Shown here one piece after another: positions 44,152 through 52,308 of a stretch of 64,000 nt of DNA (within the stretch, counting starts at the first letter, position 1; each line of letters begins with the position of its first letter). The stretch is taken from positions 2,170,001-2,234,000 of the forward strand of contig NZ_CP026124.1 in assembly GCF_002902905.1 (NCBI RefSeq), written 5' to 3'. The notes beneath the pieces were generated by a model. It saw only the letters and a list, made by a program, of their open reading frames with translations, did no database searches and was not told the DNA's origin. This stretch comes from Achromobacter sp. AONIH1 (GTDB lineage: Bacteria; Pseudomonadota; Gammaproteobacteria; Burkholderiales; Burkholderiaceae_B). Position numbers and translations under genes: made by a program.

Positions 44152-44889
44152 ATGTCTCAGAAACCTAATCCCTTTCTTCGCGGCTACTGGAATCTGAAAA
44201 TCGTCCGCACGCTGTGCATCAGCTACGAGGACGGAAGCCCGCATGTCTGGCGCAACATCCACGCGAGCCAGCAACACCTCTCCGACGAGGAACTGGTTTC
44301 ATCGTCCTGCTTCGTCGCCAGCGATTTCGCCGTGGTCAGCAATGGCCGCGAAGCCGTGAGCGCCGAGGTGCTTGCCGAATGCGATGCCGGTGAAGGCAGC
44401 AGCGACGAGGGCGTAGTCGGTGCCGTGGTCTATGCCATTCATGGCGAAGACTTCGACGGCCGCCCCGTCCATGTCGGTGATACCTATTCGGCCGAGGCCG
44501 CGCGGGAAACCGTGCAGCGCCTGAGTTTCGAGACCGGGTATTTCAGCCGGGCCTGGGAAATCAGCCGTGAGCACATCACGATCGATACCTGGCACTACCT
44601 CGCCAACCTGGCGGACCTCGCCACGCCGGAGGCCATGCTGTTCATCGCCTTCCGGGTGCCGTATAGCCCGGCGATCGGCGTCAAGCTGATCTCCACGCCC
44701 TGGACGGACCAGAACCTGGAGCACGCCGAGGGCATCACCGCCGAGCAGCTTCGGCAGGAGCACCGGAGCAAGGGCATGCCGGACGACCTGGCGAACATCC
44801 TTGAACTGGCTGGCCAGGCCGATGTGCGCATCCTCATCCTCGATGCCGATGCACCCGCGCTGCTGGGCCTGCCGCTGGCCGAGTCCTAG
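44152..44889 (+). CDS. Hypothetical ICE protein
   Basis: A 245-residue protein starting MSQKPNPFLRGYWNLKIVRT. The C-terminal QADVRILILDADAPALLGLP resembles an ABC-like or DUF5983-type end, but I cannot assign a family with confidence. No catalytic motif or membrane segment is seen. GGAG precedes the start. Confidence 0.75.
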   Translation: MSQKPNPFLRGYWNLKIVRTLCISYEDGSPHVWRNIHASQQHLSDEELVSSSCFVASDFAVVSNGREAVSAEVLAECDAGEGSSDEGVVGAVVYAIHGEDFDGRPVHVGDTYSAEAARETVQRLSFETGYFSRAWEISREHITIDTWHYLANLADLATPEAMLFIAFRVPYSPAIGVKLISTPWTDQNLEHAEGITAEQLRQEHRSKGMPDDLANILELAGQADVRILILDADAPALLGLPLAES

Positions 44890-44930
44890 CAGCCGCGCGA
44901 CGCGCCGTCCTTCCTCTTTGTCCCCCCATG

Positions 44931-44960
44931 CCAGCCCGTCTCCCCCAGGAGCCGGGCTGG
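44931..44960 (+). promoter_or_regulatory. Private leader hairpin
   Basis: CCAGCCCG/CGGGCTGG with a 14-base loop, followed by CATTTTCAT and AGGAG. Confidence 0.65.
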
Positions 44961-44983
44961 TCCATTTTCATAGGAGCAACCTC

Positions 44984-45262
44984 ATGTTCCCCGACCTCAT
45001 CTCGCCCGCAGCCGATTTCGAGCACCAGCTTGGAGCCTGCGTCAACGCCATGAGCCAGGACGACGCCATCGGCCAGATCCTGCTATTCGAGCGCACGCAC
45101 GGCACGCTGCACATGCGCCACATCGCCAGCGCCGCCCTAGTGGACACCGACATTGACGACTACGAAATGGTCGTCTTCGACGGTGGCAACACCAGCGGCG
45201 ACACGTGGAAGCATGTCTTCTTCCCGCGTCAGCGCGAGCACTATTTCGTGTACGAAGCCTGA
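44984..45262 (+). CDS. Hypothetical small ICE protein
   Basis: A 92-residue acidic protein (MFPDLISPAADFEHQLGACV ... DDYEMVVFDGGNTSGDTWKH). Function unknown. TAGGAG precedes the start and a terminator follows. Confidence 0.72.
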   Translation: MFPDLISPAADFEHQLGACVNAMSQDDAIGQILLFERTHGTLHMRHIASAALVDTDIDDYEMVVFDGGNTSGDTWKHVFFPRQREHYFVYEA

Positions 45263-45269
45263 CCCGACT

Positions 45270-45292
45270 AGCCCCTTTCGAGGGGCTTTTTC
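45270..45292 (+). terminator. Rho-independent terminator
   Basis: AGCCCC/GGGGCT hairpin followed by TTTTTC, eight bases after the stop of the preceding gene. Confidence 0.9.
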
Positions 45293-45381
45293 TTGCCCGC
45301 AGCGCAGGAAAACGGGTGCGACGCAGTGCCGTTTCATGCGGGCGGGTAGCCCGGCCCAGGGCCATCCTTGCCCCCATGTTC

Positions 45382-45447
45382 GTCGGCGTTGCCGACACAT
45401 GCCCAGGCAGCCGAGACCTTCGAGGCTGCAAGCACGGGAAACCGCGC
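45382..45447 (+). promoter_or_regulatory. Multi-hairpin leader, copy C
   Basis: P1 45382-45396 (GTCGGC/GCCGAC, GTT loop), linker ACATGCCCAG, P2 45407-45429 (GCAGCC/GGCTGC), P3 45431-45447 (weaker, CGG/CCG with a GAAA loop). It precedes the 267-residue gene at 45546. Confidence 0.75.
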
Positions 45448-45487
45448 TGGTCGTTTCTTCCTACGGATGCACCGCGTCCATCCACCC

Positions 45488-45525
45488 ACAAGGGACCTCT
45501 CCCTTGCGGGCGGGGAATCCCTTGT
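45488..45525 (+). promoter_or_regulatory. Private leader hairpin
   Basis: ACAAGGGA/TCCCTTGT closes a larger structure; pyrimidine-rich TCTTCCTC and AAGGAG follow. Confidence 0.6.
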
Positions 45526-45545
45526 TCTTCCTCAAGGAGATTCCC

Positions 45546-46349
45546 ATGGACCGTTCCCTCATCAAATCCATGATGCCTTCGCTTGTCGCAGGCCATGTGC
45601 CCCGCAACGTGCGGTCGTTCAAGTACCGCGTGTTCGATGATCAGCCGCAGTCCTCGACGCTGGGCTTCGCCATAGACCCCCAGCCCTTCGACGGCAAGGT
45701 GGTCGCGGCCAACGATGACGCCATCGTCGTCAAGCTCAAGCCCAGCGAGTTCGCGGTGCTCGATCCCCACCTGGTGACCACCGTTCCCAGCGAAGGCGCC
45801 AAGGTGCATGTCCAACCGTATGCCCGCCGCCGCTTCGACGGCCTGCGCGCGGACACCCCGGAAGTGATCACCGAGAAGACCGCGGACGGTGTTCCCTACA
45901 CCATCACCAGGCACATCCTCGGCTCCGCGCCTGCCAAGCTGCCCATCCCCGAGCCGCAGTGCATGGAACTGGGGCAGCTCATCCAGCAGTTGGAGGAAAT
46001 GCCGGCTCCCGACGGGTTCCGGCGCATCACCCACATGCTGGTCGATGCGGGCGCTCGCGACTTCACCTGGGTCGATCCGAAGCCGTCCAAGATCATCGAG
46101 ACGCCCCCGGCGATCAGCTTCGCGGTTTCGACCGCGAAGTTCGAGGGCCAGGTGACGATCCTCTACGACCGCGGCGGCGACACCTACGTGGTGGAGCTGC
46201 GCCGCGACGGCGAACTGGTCGATCGGCACGACGAGGTGTATTTCGACATGCTCGGTGAAGTGCTGGAGCGGCTTATCGACGACGGGCACTGGCGCCTGAT
46301 CGACGTGAGCGTCATCGACGCCAAGGCAACCAGGCGGCGCTACGGCTGA
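45546..46349 (+). CDS. Hypothetical ICE protein
   Basis: A 267-residue protein starting MDRSLIKSMMPSLVAGHVPR. It has a basic, beta-rich N-terminal part and an acidic C-terminus (VELRRDGELVDRHDEVYFDM). Function unknown. AAGGAG precedes the start. It carries both leader C and a private hairpin. Confidence 0.75.
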   Translation: MDRSLIKSMMPSLVAGHVPRNVRSFKYRVFDDQPQSSTLGFAIDPQPFDGKVVAANDDAIVVKLKPSEFAVLDPHLVTTVPSEGAKVHVQPYARRRFDGLRADTPEVITEKTADGVPYTITRHILGSAPAKLPIPEPQCMELGQLIQQLEEMPAPDGFRRITHMLVDAGARDFTWVDPKPSKIIETPPAISFAVSTAKFEGQVTILYDRGGDTYVVELRRDGELVDRHDEVYFDMLGEVLERLIDDGHWRLIDVSVIDAKATRRRYG

Positions 46350-46378
46350 TCTCAGCCTACCGGCGACTTGCCCCCATA

Positions 46379-46412
46379 GGCCTTCCATCCATTCGGGTGG
46401 AGGGCCTTTTTC
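46379..46412 (+). promoter_or_regulatory. Terminator-like leader hairpin before the DUF3085-like gene
   Basis: A 12-base stem (GGCCTTCCATCC with GGGTGGAGGGCC, two mismatches) followed by TTTTTC and, only four bases later, AGGAG of the next gene. Because a terminator-like hairpin runs straight into a ribosome binding site, it may work as an attenuator. Confidence 0.65.
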
Positions 46413-46427
46413 TTCAGGAGATCAACC

Positions 46428-46781
46428 ATGTCACTGCGATTCAAAGGTTCCGACATGCGCCCCGTGCTGGCCGAGGCCGTTGCCAACCAATGCCGCGTCG
46501 TCCTTGCCAAGGACCAGGGCGTGTACTTCCTCGCCGAGCAGGGAGAGCGCCGTCCCGATGGTCGCGTGAAGCTGCTGGCCTATGCCGTCGGCTGCAACCC
46601 GGATACCGACCCGTTTGACGACTGGTGGGAGCTGGCGCGCGCCGAGCTGGGTGGCGACGACTTCGGCGAATTCTTCGACCCGAAGGAACGCGTCTTCGCA
46701 CGCATCCTGCACGGCACGGACGATCTGATGCTGTCCGCCACCACGACACACCTGTCGTTGGAGGTGATGCCATCGGTGTAG
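46428..46781 (+). CDS. DUF3085-like ICE protein
   Basis: A 117-residue protein starting MSLRFKGSDMRPVLAEAVAN with LAKDQGVYFLAEQGERRPDG; the pattern fits DUF3085, assigned from recall. Its function is unknown. It is the last core gene before the first cargo block and is followed by a strong terminator. Confidence 0.7.
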   Translation: MSLRFKGSDMRPVLAEAVANQCRVVLAKDQGVYFLAEQGERRPDGRVKLLAYAVGCNPDTDPFDDWWELARAELGGDDFGEFFDPKERVFARILHGTDDLMLSATTTHLSLEVMPSV

Positions 46782-46808
46782 CGCAATGACTCCCATCACC
46801 CCCTAACG

Positions 46809-46834
46809 GCCCCCTTCTTGGGGGCTTCCTTTTT
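46809..46834 (+). terminator. Rho-independent terminator
   Basis: GCCCCC/GGGGGC hairpin followed by a T-rich tract, 27 bases after the DUF3085-like stop. Confidence 0.88.
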
Positions 46835-46931
46835 TCCGCACTGCGATCTTCGCCGCGCGCGTATTCGTTTCCGGCTGCCATGGCCCGCCGCATCGGCTCG
46901 CCCGCCGACCTACCGCTAGTTCGACGTTAAG

Positions 46932-46950
46932 GCCTCGGATGCCGAGGCCG
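46932..46950 (-). repeat. Hairpin at the left border of the cargo block
   Basis: GGCCTCGG/CCGAGGCC with an ATG loop. It lies past the 3' end of the MocR-type gene on the minus strand and could be its terminator, although the T tract is weak. Confidence 0.4.
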
Positions 46951-47003
46951 AGTCTTGCCTTTCATCTGATCGGCCTCTCGAGCTACTTAAGCATGAGATC
47001 GAT

Positions 47004-48332
47004 TCAGGCAAATTTCACGACCTCCCGCACAATGCTTAGAGCATGCTTCAGTGTGGCAAGGTCAACAGATCCCAATGCGATGCGTAAAGCATGGGGAACG
47101 TGCTGTCCCACGGAGAATGGCTCGGCGGTCGATACCGAGATCCGTCGTTCGAGAAGTGACATGGCGACCGACTCGGCACGAACGTCTTCGGCCAATGGCA
47201 GCCACAGGAAGTACGAGGCGGGATGGCTGACTGGATTCAAGTCGCCGAGTGCCTCTGCTGCCAAGGATTGTCGAATCCTGGCATCCTCGCGTTTTTCGGC
47301 AACCAATCTGTCCACAGTGCCATCTGTCAACCATGCGCAGGCCAGGGCAGTCATCGCTGCAGGCGTGTTCCAGATCGTTGCTCGGATTGCGCGTTCGAGT
47401 CGGGGAATCCAGTTTTCTGGGGATGCCACCAGGCCAACGCGCAAGCCGGCCGCCACACTCTTGGACAAGGCCGTTATATGAACACATCGCTCGGGCGCCA
47501 AAGCCGCCAGCGGCGCAGGTGGATCCGACTCAAGGAAGGCGTAGGGAGCATCCTCAATGAGGATAAAATCATATTTCCGAGCGAGTCCCACTAAACGTGT
47601 GCGACTTTCGATATCCTGTACCCATCCTAGGGGATTGTGGATAGTTGGCATCGAGTAGAGCGCGCGTACCGGTCTTTTCTTGCACAACCTCTCCAATTCG
47701 TCCAAGTCAGGCCCAAGGCTTGAAACAGGGAGCGCGGCGAGATCCAGTCTGCATTGGTCTGCCAAAGCCTTGAAGCCTGGATAGGTCAGCGCATCTATGG
47801 CCACTACATCGCCAGGCTGCAGCAACGCCATAACGACCACGGCCAGGCCATGCTGAGCACCATTGACCACCAGTACCTGCTCTGGTGCCACCACCACGCC
47901 CGATAGCGCCAAATAGTTCGCGAAGACCGCTCGCTCGTGCAGCCGGCCACCATGCGGATGACAACGCAGAAACGCGTCCAAATCACCAGCGTTTGCCAGT
48001 TGCCGCAGTGCGACACGTAGTAGCTCTGTTTGGCCCTGCAAGGTGGGGTAGTTGAAGTTCAGGTCAACCATGTCCGCTGCGATCGCCTGCTGATCCATGC
48101 CGAGACCCGCCGGGAGCGCGATCTCCCGCACGAAGGTACCGCGCCCGGCTTCGCCTATGGCCAGCCCCATTTCCTCCAACTCGGCGTAGACGCGGCTAGC
48201 GGTTACCAGCGCGATCTTCTCTTTTGCAGCCAACTTCCGATGTGTAGGCAAGCGTGTACCCGGCGGCAACTGCCCCGAGCGAATCTCTGCAGAAAACTTG
48301 TCGACTAACCGCTTGTAACGTGCAATTGGCAT
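47004..48332 (-). CDS. MocR-type regulator (GntR winged helix plus aminotransferase domain)
   Basis: A 442-residue protein. The N-terminal ~70 residues are a GntR winged helix (GQLPPGTRLPTHRKLAAKEK, ASRVYAELEEMGLAIGE); the rest is a fold-type I aminotransferase domain (VVNGAQHGLAVVVMALLQPG, MPTIHNPLG, TALSKSVAAGLRVGLVASPE). Catalytic-type Lys and Asp/Tyr residues are retained, so PLP binding is likely. The start is the ATG at 48332; a TTG at 48353 would add seven residues. It is divergent from doxX and has lower GC than the core genes. Confidence 0.88.
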   Translation of the reverse strand: MPIARYKRLVDKFSAEIRSGQLPPGTRLPTHRKLAAKEKIALVTASRVYAELEEMGLAIGEAGRGTFVREIALPAGLGMDQQAIAADMVDLNFNYPTLQGQTELLRVALRQLANAGDLDAFLRCHPHGGRLHERAVFANYLALSGVVVAPEQVLVVNGAQHGLAVVVMALLQPGDVVAIDALTYPGFKALADQCRLDLAALPVSSLGPDLDELERLCKKRPVRALYSMPTIHNPLGWVQDIESRTRLVGLARKYDFILIEDAPYAFLESDPPAPLAALAPERCVHITALSKSVAAGLRVGLVASPENWIPRLERAIRATIWNTPAAMTALACAWLTDGTVDRLVAEKREDARIRQSLAAEALGDLNPVSHPASYFLWLPLAEDVRAESVAMSLLERRISVSTAEPFSVGQHVPHALRIALGSVDLATLKHALSIVREVVKFA

Positions 48333-48349
48333 CTTGCGATGTATCCATG

Positions 48350-48387
48350 ACAATTTTTTGATTGTACTGGTATTTGGCGCTTATAGT
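48350..48387. promoter_or_regulatory. Promoter/operator between the MocR-type and DoxX genes
   Basis: ACAAT and ATTGT (48350-48354, 48361-48365) form an inverted repeat. A promoter for doxX can be read as TTGATT (48358-48363), an 18-base spacer and TATAGT (48382-48387), so the regulator could control it from the overlapping site. Confidence 0.5.
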
Positions 48388-48485
48388 GTGAAACGTCGGT
48401 CGAGCACACTTTCCTGCACGCGCGTGCAATTGCTCGTTGTGCCGTTTCTCAGGAGCCATGGCTCCATGGATCTGGAGTGAAGTAC

Positions 48486-48932
48486 ATGCGTGAACGCATC
48501 GGGCTTGCATTGGATAGCCGGGGGCTTTGGGTTACCGCCCGCATATTCTTGTCCACCGTGTTTATTTTCCTGGGGCTAACCAGACTGGTCGATTTTCGGG
48601 GCGGTCTACTCGGAATGCGAGCCGCCGGTTTGGAGCCTGCATGGCTCTTCAATGTCGCAACGGCCACAGTGCTGACCAGCGGTGCGGCACTGATACTCCT
48701 GGACAGGGCTCTTTGGTTGGGCTCCGCTATGTTGGCCGCGTTTTCGATGCTGACCATTCTGTTTGCGCATCAATTCGGCGTGTTCCAGCGCCCCGGGGGT
48801 GTCAATGCCATGTACTGGAGTTTGACGCATTTATCGCTTGTCGGTGGTCTGGTGGCGACGGCGATTGCAAGCCGCTCTAGGAAGCGATTGCAAGTCGCGC
48901 TTGAGCTTTACTGCGGCGTCTCACCGCGTTGA
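48486..48932 (+). CDS. DoxX-like membrane protein
   Basis: A 148-residue protein with four hydrophobic segments; ARIFLSTVFIFLGLTRLVDF is the characteristic start. The ATG at 48486 is preferred, with TCTGGAG nine bases upstream. It is the first gene of the cargo operon controlled from the divergent MocR region, and overlaps the tentative early start of the ClpP-like gene. Confidence 0.82.
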   Translation: MRERIGLALDSRGLWVTARIFLSTVFIFLGLTRLVDFRGGLLGMRAAGLEPAWLFNVATATVLTSGAALILLDRALWLGSAMLAAFSMLTILFAHQFGVFQRPGGVNAMYWSLTHLSLVGGLVATAIASRSRKRLQVALELYCGVSPR

Positions 48933-48970
48933 GATTGGATGCCTTGGAACAGATGCAGGAGTTCAAATCC

Positions 48971-49573
48971 ATGTTTATTGTTGGCAATACAGACTCTCAA
49001 CCAGTCGCCCAACCAGGAGGCGCCAGCACCTTTCTCGAAGAAAAAGCCTTTCGCGCACGCACGGTACTCGTGTTCGGGACCGTGACGGATGCGCTGGCCT
49101 CGGAGACCGTGCGCAAGCTCCTGGCACTGGACGCGGAGTCCAGTGCGCCAATCACCATGATCGTCTCCTCACCGGGAGGCCACCTCGAATCGGGCGATGC
49201 GATCCATGATGTCGTGCGCTTCGTTTCCTCGCCCGTCAACATGGTGGGCACGGGGTGGGTCGGCAGCGCGGCCACCCATCTCTACCTGGGGGCGCCACGC
49301 GAGCGGCGCTTCTGCCTGCCACAGACGCGTTTCCTGATCCACCAGCCGAGCGGCGGGGCCGGCGGACCCGCAAGCGACATCGCGATCCAGGCCAAGGAAA
49401 TCATCAAGGCCCGGGAGCGCATTGCCCAGGTCATTGCCCGAGAGACCGGACAGCCCCTCGAACGCGTACTGAAGGACATCGAGCGCGACCTGTGGATGCC
49501 GGCCGAGGAAGCGGTTTCCTACGGGCTCGTGTCGCGCATCATCCAGCGCCGCGACGAACTCATGGCCGCGTGA
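48971..49573 (+). CDS. ClpP-like serine protease
   Basis: A 200-residue ClpP/crotonase-fold protease. Catalytic residues are in place: Ser99 in [13 protein letters not shown] (instead of the usual G-x-A-A-S-M), His124 in FLIHQPSGG, Asp173 in [13 protein letters not shown]. ClpX/ClpA-type partner genes are absent nearby. The start at 48971 is chosen because AGGAG is nine bases upstream; a TTG at 48929 would extend it by 14 residues. Confidence 0.88.
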   Translation: MFIVGNTDSQPVAQPGGASTFLEEKAFRARTVLVFGTVTDALASETVRKLLALDAESSAPITMIVSSPGGHLESGDAIHDVVRFVSSPVNMVGTGWVGSAATHLYLGAPRERRFCLPQTRFLIHQPSGGAGGPASDIAIQAKEIIKARERIAQVIARETGQPLERVLKDIERDLWMPAEEAVSYGLVSRIIQRRDELMAA

Positions 49574-49641
49574 AGTGCACCAGACCTGACTCCTCGACAC
49601 ATCGAAGACCATCACTCCCACAAGCGCCACCGGAGCGACAC

Positions 49642-50262
49642 ATGCTCAAGATCCTCGGAAAGCGATCCTCCATCAACGTCCGCAAGGTCCTGTGGACATG
49701 TGCCGAGCTTGGCCTGCCGTTCCAGCAGGAAGACTGGGGCAGCGGCTTTCGTGACGTGACCGAGGACGCCTTCAGGGCGCTCAATCCGAACGCGATGGTG
49801 CCCGTGCTGATCGACGGCGATTTCGTGCTGTGGGAGTCGAACACGATCCTGCGCTACCTCGCCAATCGCCATGGCGGTGCAGCGCTGTACCCCCAGGACG
49901 CCATGGCGCGCGCCCGCGTCGACCAGTGGCTGGACTGGCAGGCGTCCGACCTCAACCGTGCGTGGAGCTACGCTTTCATGGCGCTGGCCAGACGCTCGCC
50001 GGAGCACGCGGATCCCGCCGAGGTTCAGCGGTCCCTGGAAGCCTGGCACCGGTTCATGCGTGTGCTGGACGGCCGGCTGGTGGAGACGGGTGCCTACGCC
50101 GCGGGCGACACGTTCAGCCTGGCGGACATCGCCATTGGGCTGTCCGTGCATCGCTGGTACCAGACGCCATTCGAACACCCTCGCCTGGAGGCAGTGGACG
50201 GCTACTACAGGCGCATCGGACAGCGCAATGCGTTCATCACGCATTGCATCGGCGTGCCGTGA
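49642..50262 (+). CDS. Glutathione S-transferase
   Basis: A 206-residue GST. The N-terminal thioredoxin-like domain contains [20 protein letters not shown], the glutathione-binding [20 protein letters not shown] and cis-Pro; the C-terminal helical domain has the [10 protein letters not shown]-capping box. It is likely a detoxification enzyme. CGGAGCGAC precedes the start. Confidence 0.92.
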   Translation: MLKILGKRSSINVRKVLWTCAELGLPFQQEDWGSGFRDVTEDAFRALNPNAMVPVLIDGDFVLWESNTILRYLANRHGGAALYPQDAMARARVDQWLDWQASDLNRAWSYAFMALARRSPEHADPAEVQRSLEAWHRFMRVLDGRLVETGAYAAGDTFSLADIAIGLSVHRWYQTPFEHPRLEAVDGYYRRIGQRNAFITHCIGVP

Positions 50263-50326
50263 TCCGGCCCACCGCGATCGACCTCGCTTTCCCTTCCTTT
50301 CCCGCTACTGCGATGCCCATACGTCC

Positions 50327-50935
50327 ATGCGACCAGACTTGCTCCTTGCCTTCATGACCTATGCGTTCGTGACTTCCATCACGCCGGGCCCCAACAACAC
50401 CATGCTGCTCGCGTCGGGGCTCAACCATGGGTTTGTCCGCAGCGTGCCACACATCCTCGGCATCAGCATCGGCTTCGCGGCGATGGTGTTCGGCGTGGGG
50501 GCGGGGCTCGGACGCCTGTTCCTCGCCTATCCCTCCCTGTACACCACCCTGCGCGTGGTCGGTGCGGTCTACCTGCTCTGGCTCGCCTGGCAGATCGCCA
50601 CGGCCCAGCCGCTGCAGGAGACCTCCGCGCCCGGCCGGCCATTCGGCTTCTGGAAGGCTGCCGCCTTCCAATGGGTCAATCCCAAGGCATGGATCATGGC
50701 CATCGGGGCCATTGCCACCTACGCACCCGCCGAGGGCGGCGTGCTGGCGGTGATCGTCATCGCCGCGCTCTATGCCCTCGTCAATGCGCCGAGCGTTGCC
50801 GTCTGGGCGGCCTTCGGCACGACGCTGCGTCGTTGGCTGATGGACAGGCGCCATTTGCGCATCTTCAACATCGCGATGGCCATCCTGCTCGTGCTGTCGT
50901 TGTATCCCCTGCTGTCCAGCCAGGCCACGCAATGA
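50327..50935 (+). CDS. LysE-type exporter
   Basis: A 202-residue membrane protein with about six hydrophobic segments. SITPGPNNTMLLASGLNHG is the signature of the LysE/RhtB family, which exports amino acids and related compounds. Its stop overlaps the next gene by four bases. Confidence 0.9.
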   Translation: MRPDLLLAFMTYAFVTSITPGPNNTMLLASGLNHGFVRSVPHILGISIGFAAMVFGVGAGLGRLFLAYPSLYTTLRVVGAVYLLWLAWQIATAQPLQETSAPGRPFGFWKAAAFQWVNPKAWIMAIGAIATYAPAEGGVLAVIVIAALYALVNAPSVAVWAAFGTTLRRWLMDRRHLRIFNIAMAILLVLSLYPLLSSQATQ

Positions 50936-51624
50936 CGCGATCCCCCCATGCGAGCGACCTTCTCCTCGTGCATGGCGCCTGGCACGGCGACTGGTGCTGG
51001 GAACGCGTGGCCCCACTGCTGGCTGCAGCGGGACGGCGCGTGGTGACACCGACGCTGAGCGGCCTGGATGGCACCCCGGGACGCTTCGGGCTGAGCCACC
51101 ACGTCGACGACATCCTGGCCCATGCCGGGAACCTCGGATCGATCACGCTGGTCGGCCACAGCTATGCCGGATTCCCGGCTTGCGCCGCTGCATCACGCCT
51201 GGGAGAAAGGATCGACCATCTGGTGCTGCTCGACGCGTTCCTTCCCGTCGACGGAGAGAAGTTGCTCGATCACGCCCCTCATCTCATCGACCGCTACGCC
51301 AGTGCCATGGCCGCCGATCCTGACTGGCGGATCCCTCCCTTGCCCGCCGCGCAGTTCGGCATCTCCCCGGCCGACCAAGCATGGGTGGACATGCGGCTGA
51401 GGGGCCAACCCGCACAGACTTACTTTGAATCCATCCGCCTGCAAAGCCCGTTGTCCGGCTGCCGCAAGACCTATGTCCGTTGCAGCCAGGCGCCCGGTGA
51501 GCTTCTCGCACGCTCCGTCTCACGGGCCAGGAACGACGGCTGGAACTATCTGGAACTGGATGCCCCGCATGATGCGATGATCAGCCATCCGCAGGCCTTG
51601 GCCGATCTACTGCTGGAAATGTAA
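50932..51624 (+). CDS. Alpha/beta hydrolase (esterase-like)
   Basis: A 230-residue hydrolase with LLVHGAWHGDWCWERV (oxyanion region), TLVGHSYAGFPA (Ser77 nucleophile) and LDAPHDAMISHP (catalytic His). It resembles the small esterases and hydroxynitrile-lyase-like group. Overlap with the LysE-type gene suggests the two act on one compound. Confidence 0.9.
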   Translation: MTRSPHASDLLLVHGAWHGDWCWERVAPLLAAAGRRVVTPTLSGLDGTPGRFGLSHHVDDILAHAGNLGSITLVGHSYAGFPACAAASRLGERIDHLVLLDAFLPVDGEKLLDHAPHLIDRYASAMAADPDWRIPPLPAAQFGISPADQAWVDMRLRGQPAQTYFESIRLQSPLSGCRKTYVRCSQAPGELLARSVSRARNDGWNYLELDAPHDAMISHPQALADLLLEM

Positions 51625-51633
51625 ACAGGCGGT

Positions 51634-51930
51634 CTACTCCTTGTCGGGCACCTGCCTCCTGGGTCGTTGCAACCTTTCGACGAAGCTGGGCAGTTGCTCC
51701 GAATCCTCGGCATCCCTGCGCAGCAGGTAGTCCGTCAGTGTTGGCACCTCACTGGCCAGCGGACGCGAAGCGACGTCCAGGTGCCGCCACAAGTCGTGAT
51801 CCGAAGGATTGTAGCCCGCTACCACCAACGTCATCAGCATGTCGTGGTACGCCACTCGTTCGGCACTCTTGGAATTGCTAACTTTGGCCAGCAAGCCCTG
51901 TGGTGCACTCTTCGGTGCCGACGACTCCAG
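51634..51930 (-). pseudogene. Remnant of a frameshifted gene
   Basis: An open stretch of 98 codons ending RRQVPDKE and carrying plausible protein sequence (SAERVAYHDMLMTLVVAGYN). It has no start codon with a binding site. Directly upstream, in another frame, 52085 to ~51935 reads ELAHAAAINRNLGLSLFVIA, which also looks coding. Together they suggest a ~150-residue gene broken by a frameshift. The family is not recognised. Confidence 0.4.
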
Positions 51931-52089
51931 TTATGCCGACCTAGCGCTCTACCGCCGACCAGGGTGACCTGTTCGACATTGCCGATGAGTCGATCGCCTG
52001 CTTCTGCGGCGATGACGAATAGGGATAGCCCCAGATTCCGATTGATTGCTGCCGCGTGCGCGAGCTCCGGACATGCTGTCCCCATGCCT

Positions 52090-52217
52090 GCTGACGTTGT
52101 CAGCGACATGCCAGGCAACCATTGGTCTTCGAGGTTGCCGCGCAGTTCCGACTGCGTGACCGAGCCAGCTCGCACCGCATCCATCCGCGAGCGGCCACCA
52201 GTCCTGGTGGCGGATGC
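52090..52217 (+). promoter_or_regulatory. Multi-hairpin leader, copy D (before the DUF3577 gene)
   Basis: P1 52090-52104 (GCTGAC/GTCAGC, GTT loop), linker GACATGCCA, P2 52114-52139 (GGCAACC/GGTTGCC), P3 52141-52156 (CGCAGT/ACTGCG, TCCG loop), P4 52177-52217 (GCATCC/GGATGC with inner CCACCAG/CTGGTGG). A DUF3577-associated RNA motif has been described by comparative genomics; I cannot confirm that this is the same. Confidence 0.8.
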
Positions 52218-52237
52218 TTTCGCCTTATCAACCCACC

Positions 52238-52261
52238 GCGGGGTTACGCACCTTTCCCCGC
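52238..52261 (+). promoter_or_regulatory. Private leader hairpin
   Basis: GCGGGG/CCCCGC with a 12-base loop, 47 bases before the DUF3577 start. Confidence 0.5.
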
Positions 52262-52308
52262 ATGCGTGGGGCCGGTGTGTCTCCGCTTCATCCCAATGGA
52301 GATTCACC

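Noticed and set aside
48929..48970. TTG start at 48929 for the ClpP-like protease
   Set aside because: It lacks a ribosome binding site and adds residues without ClpP similarity; the ATG at 48971 has AGGAG nine bases upstream.
46900..51640. Transposon carrying the cargo block
   Set aside because: No transposase, resolvase, terminal inverted repeats or target duplications could be identified.
42227..52217. CRISPR array
   Set aside because: The repeated leaders are few, far apart and diverged in sequence while conserving pairing; there are no regular spacers and no cas genes.
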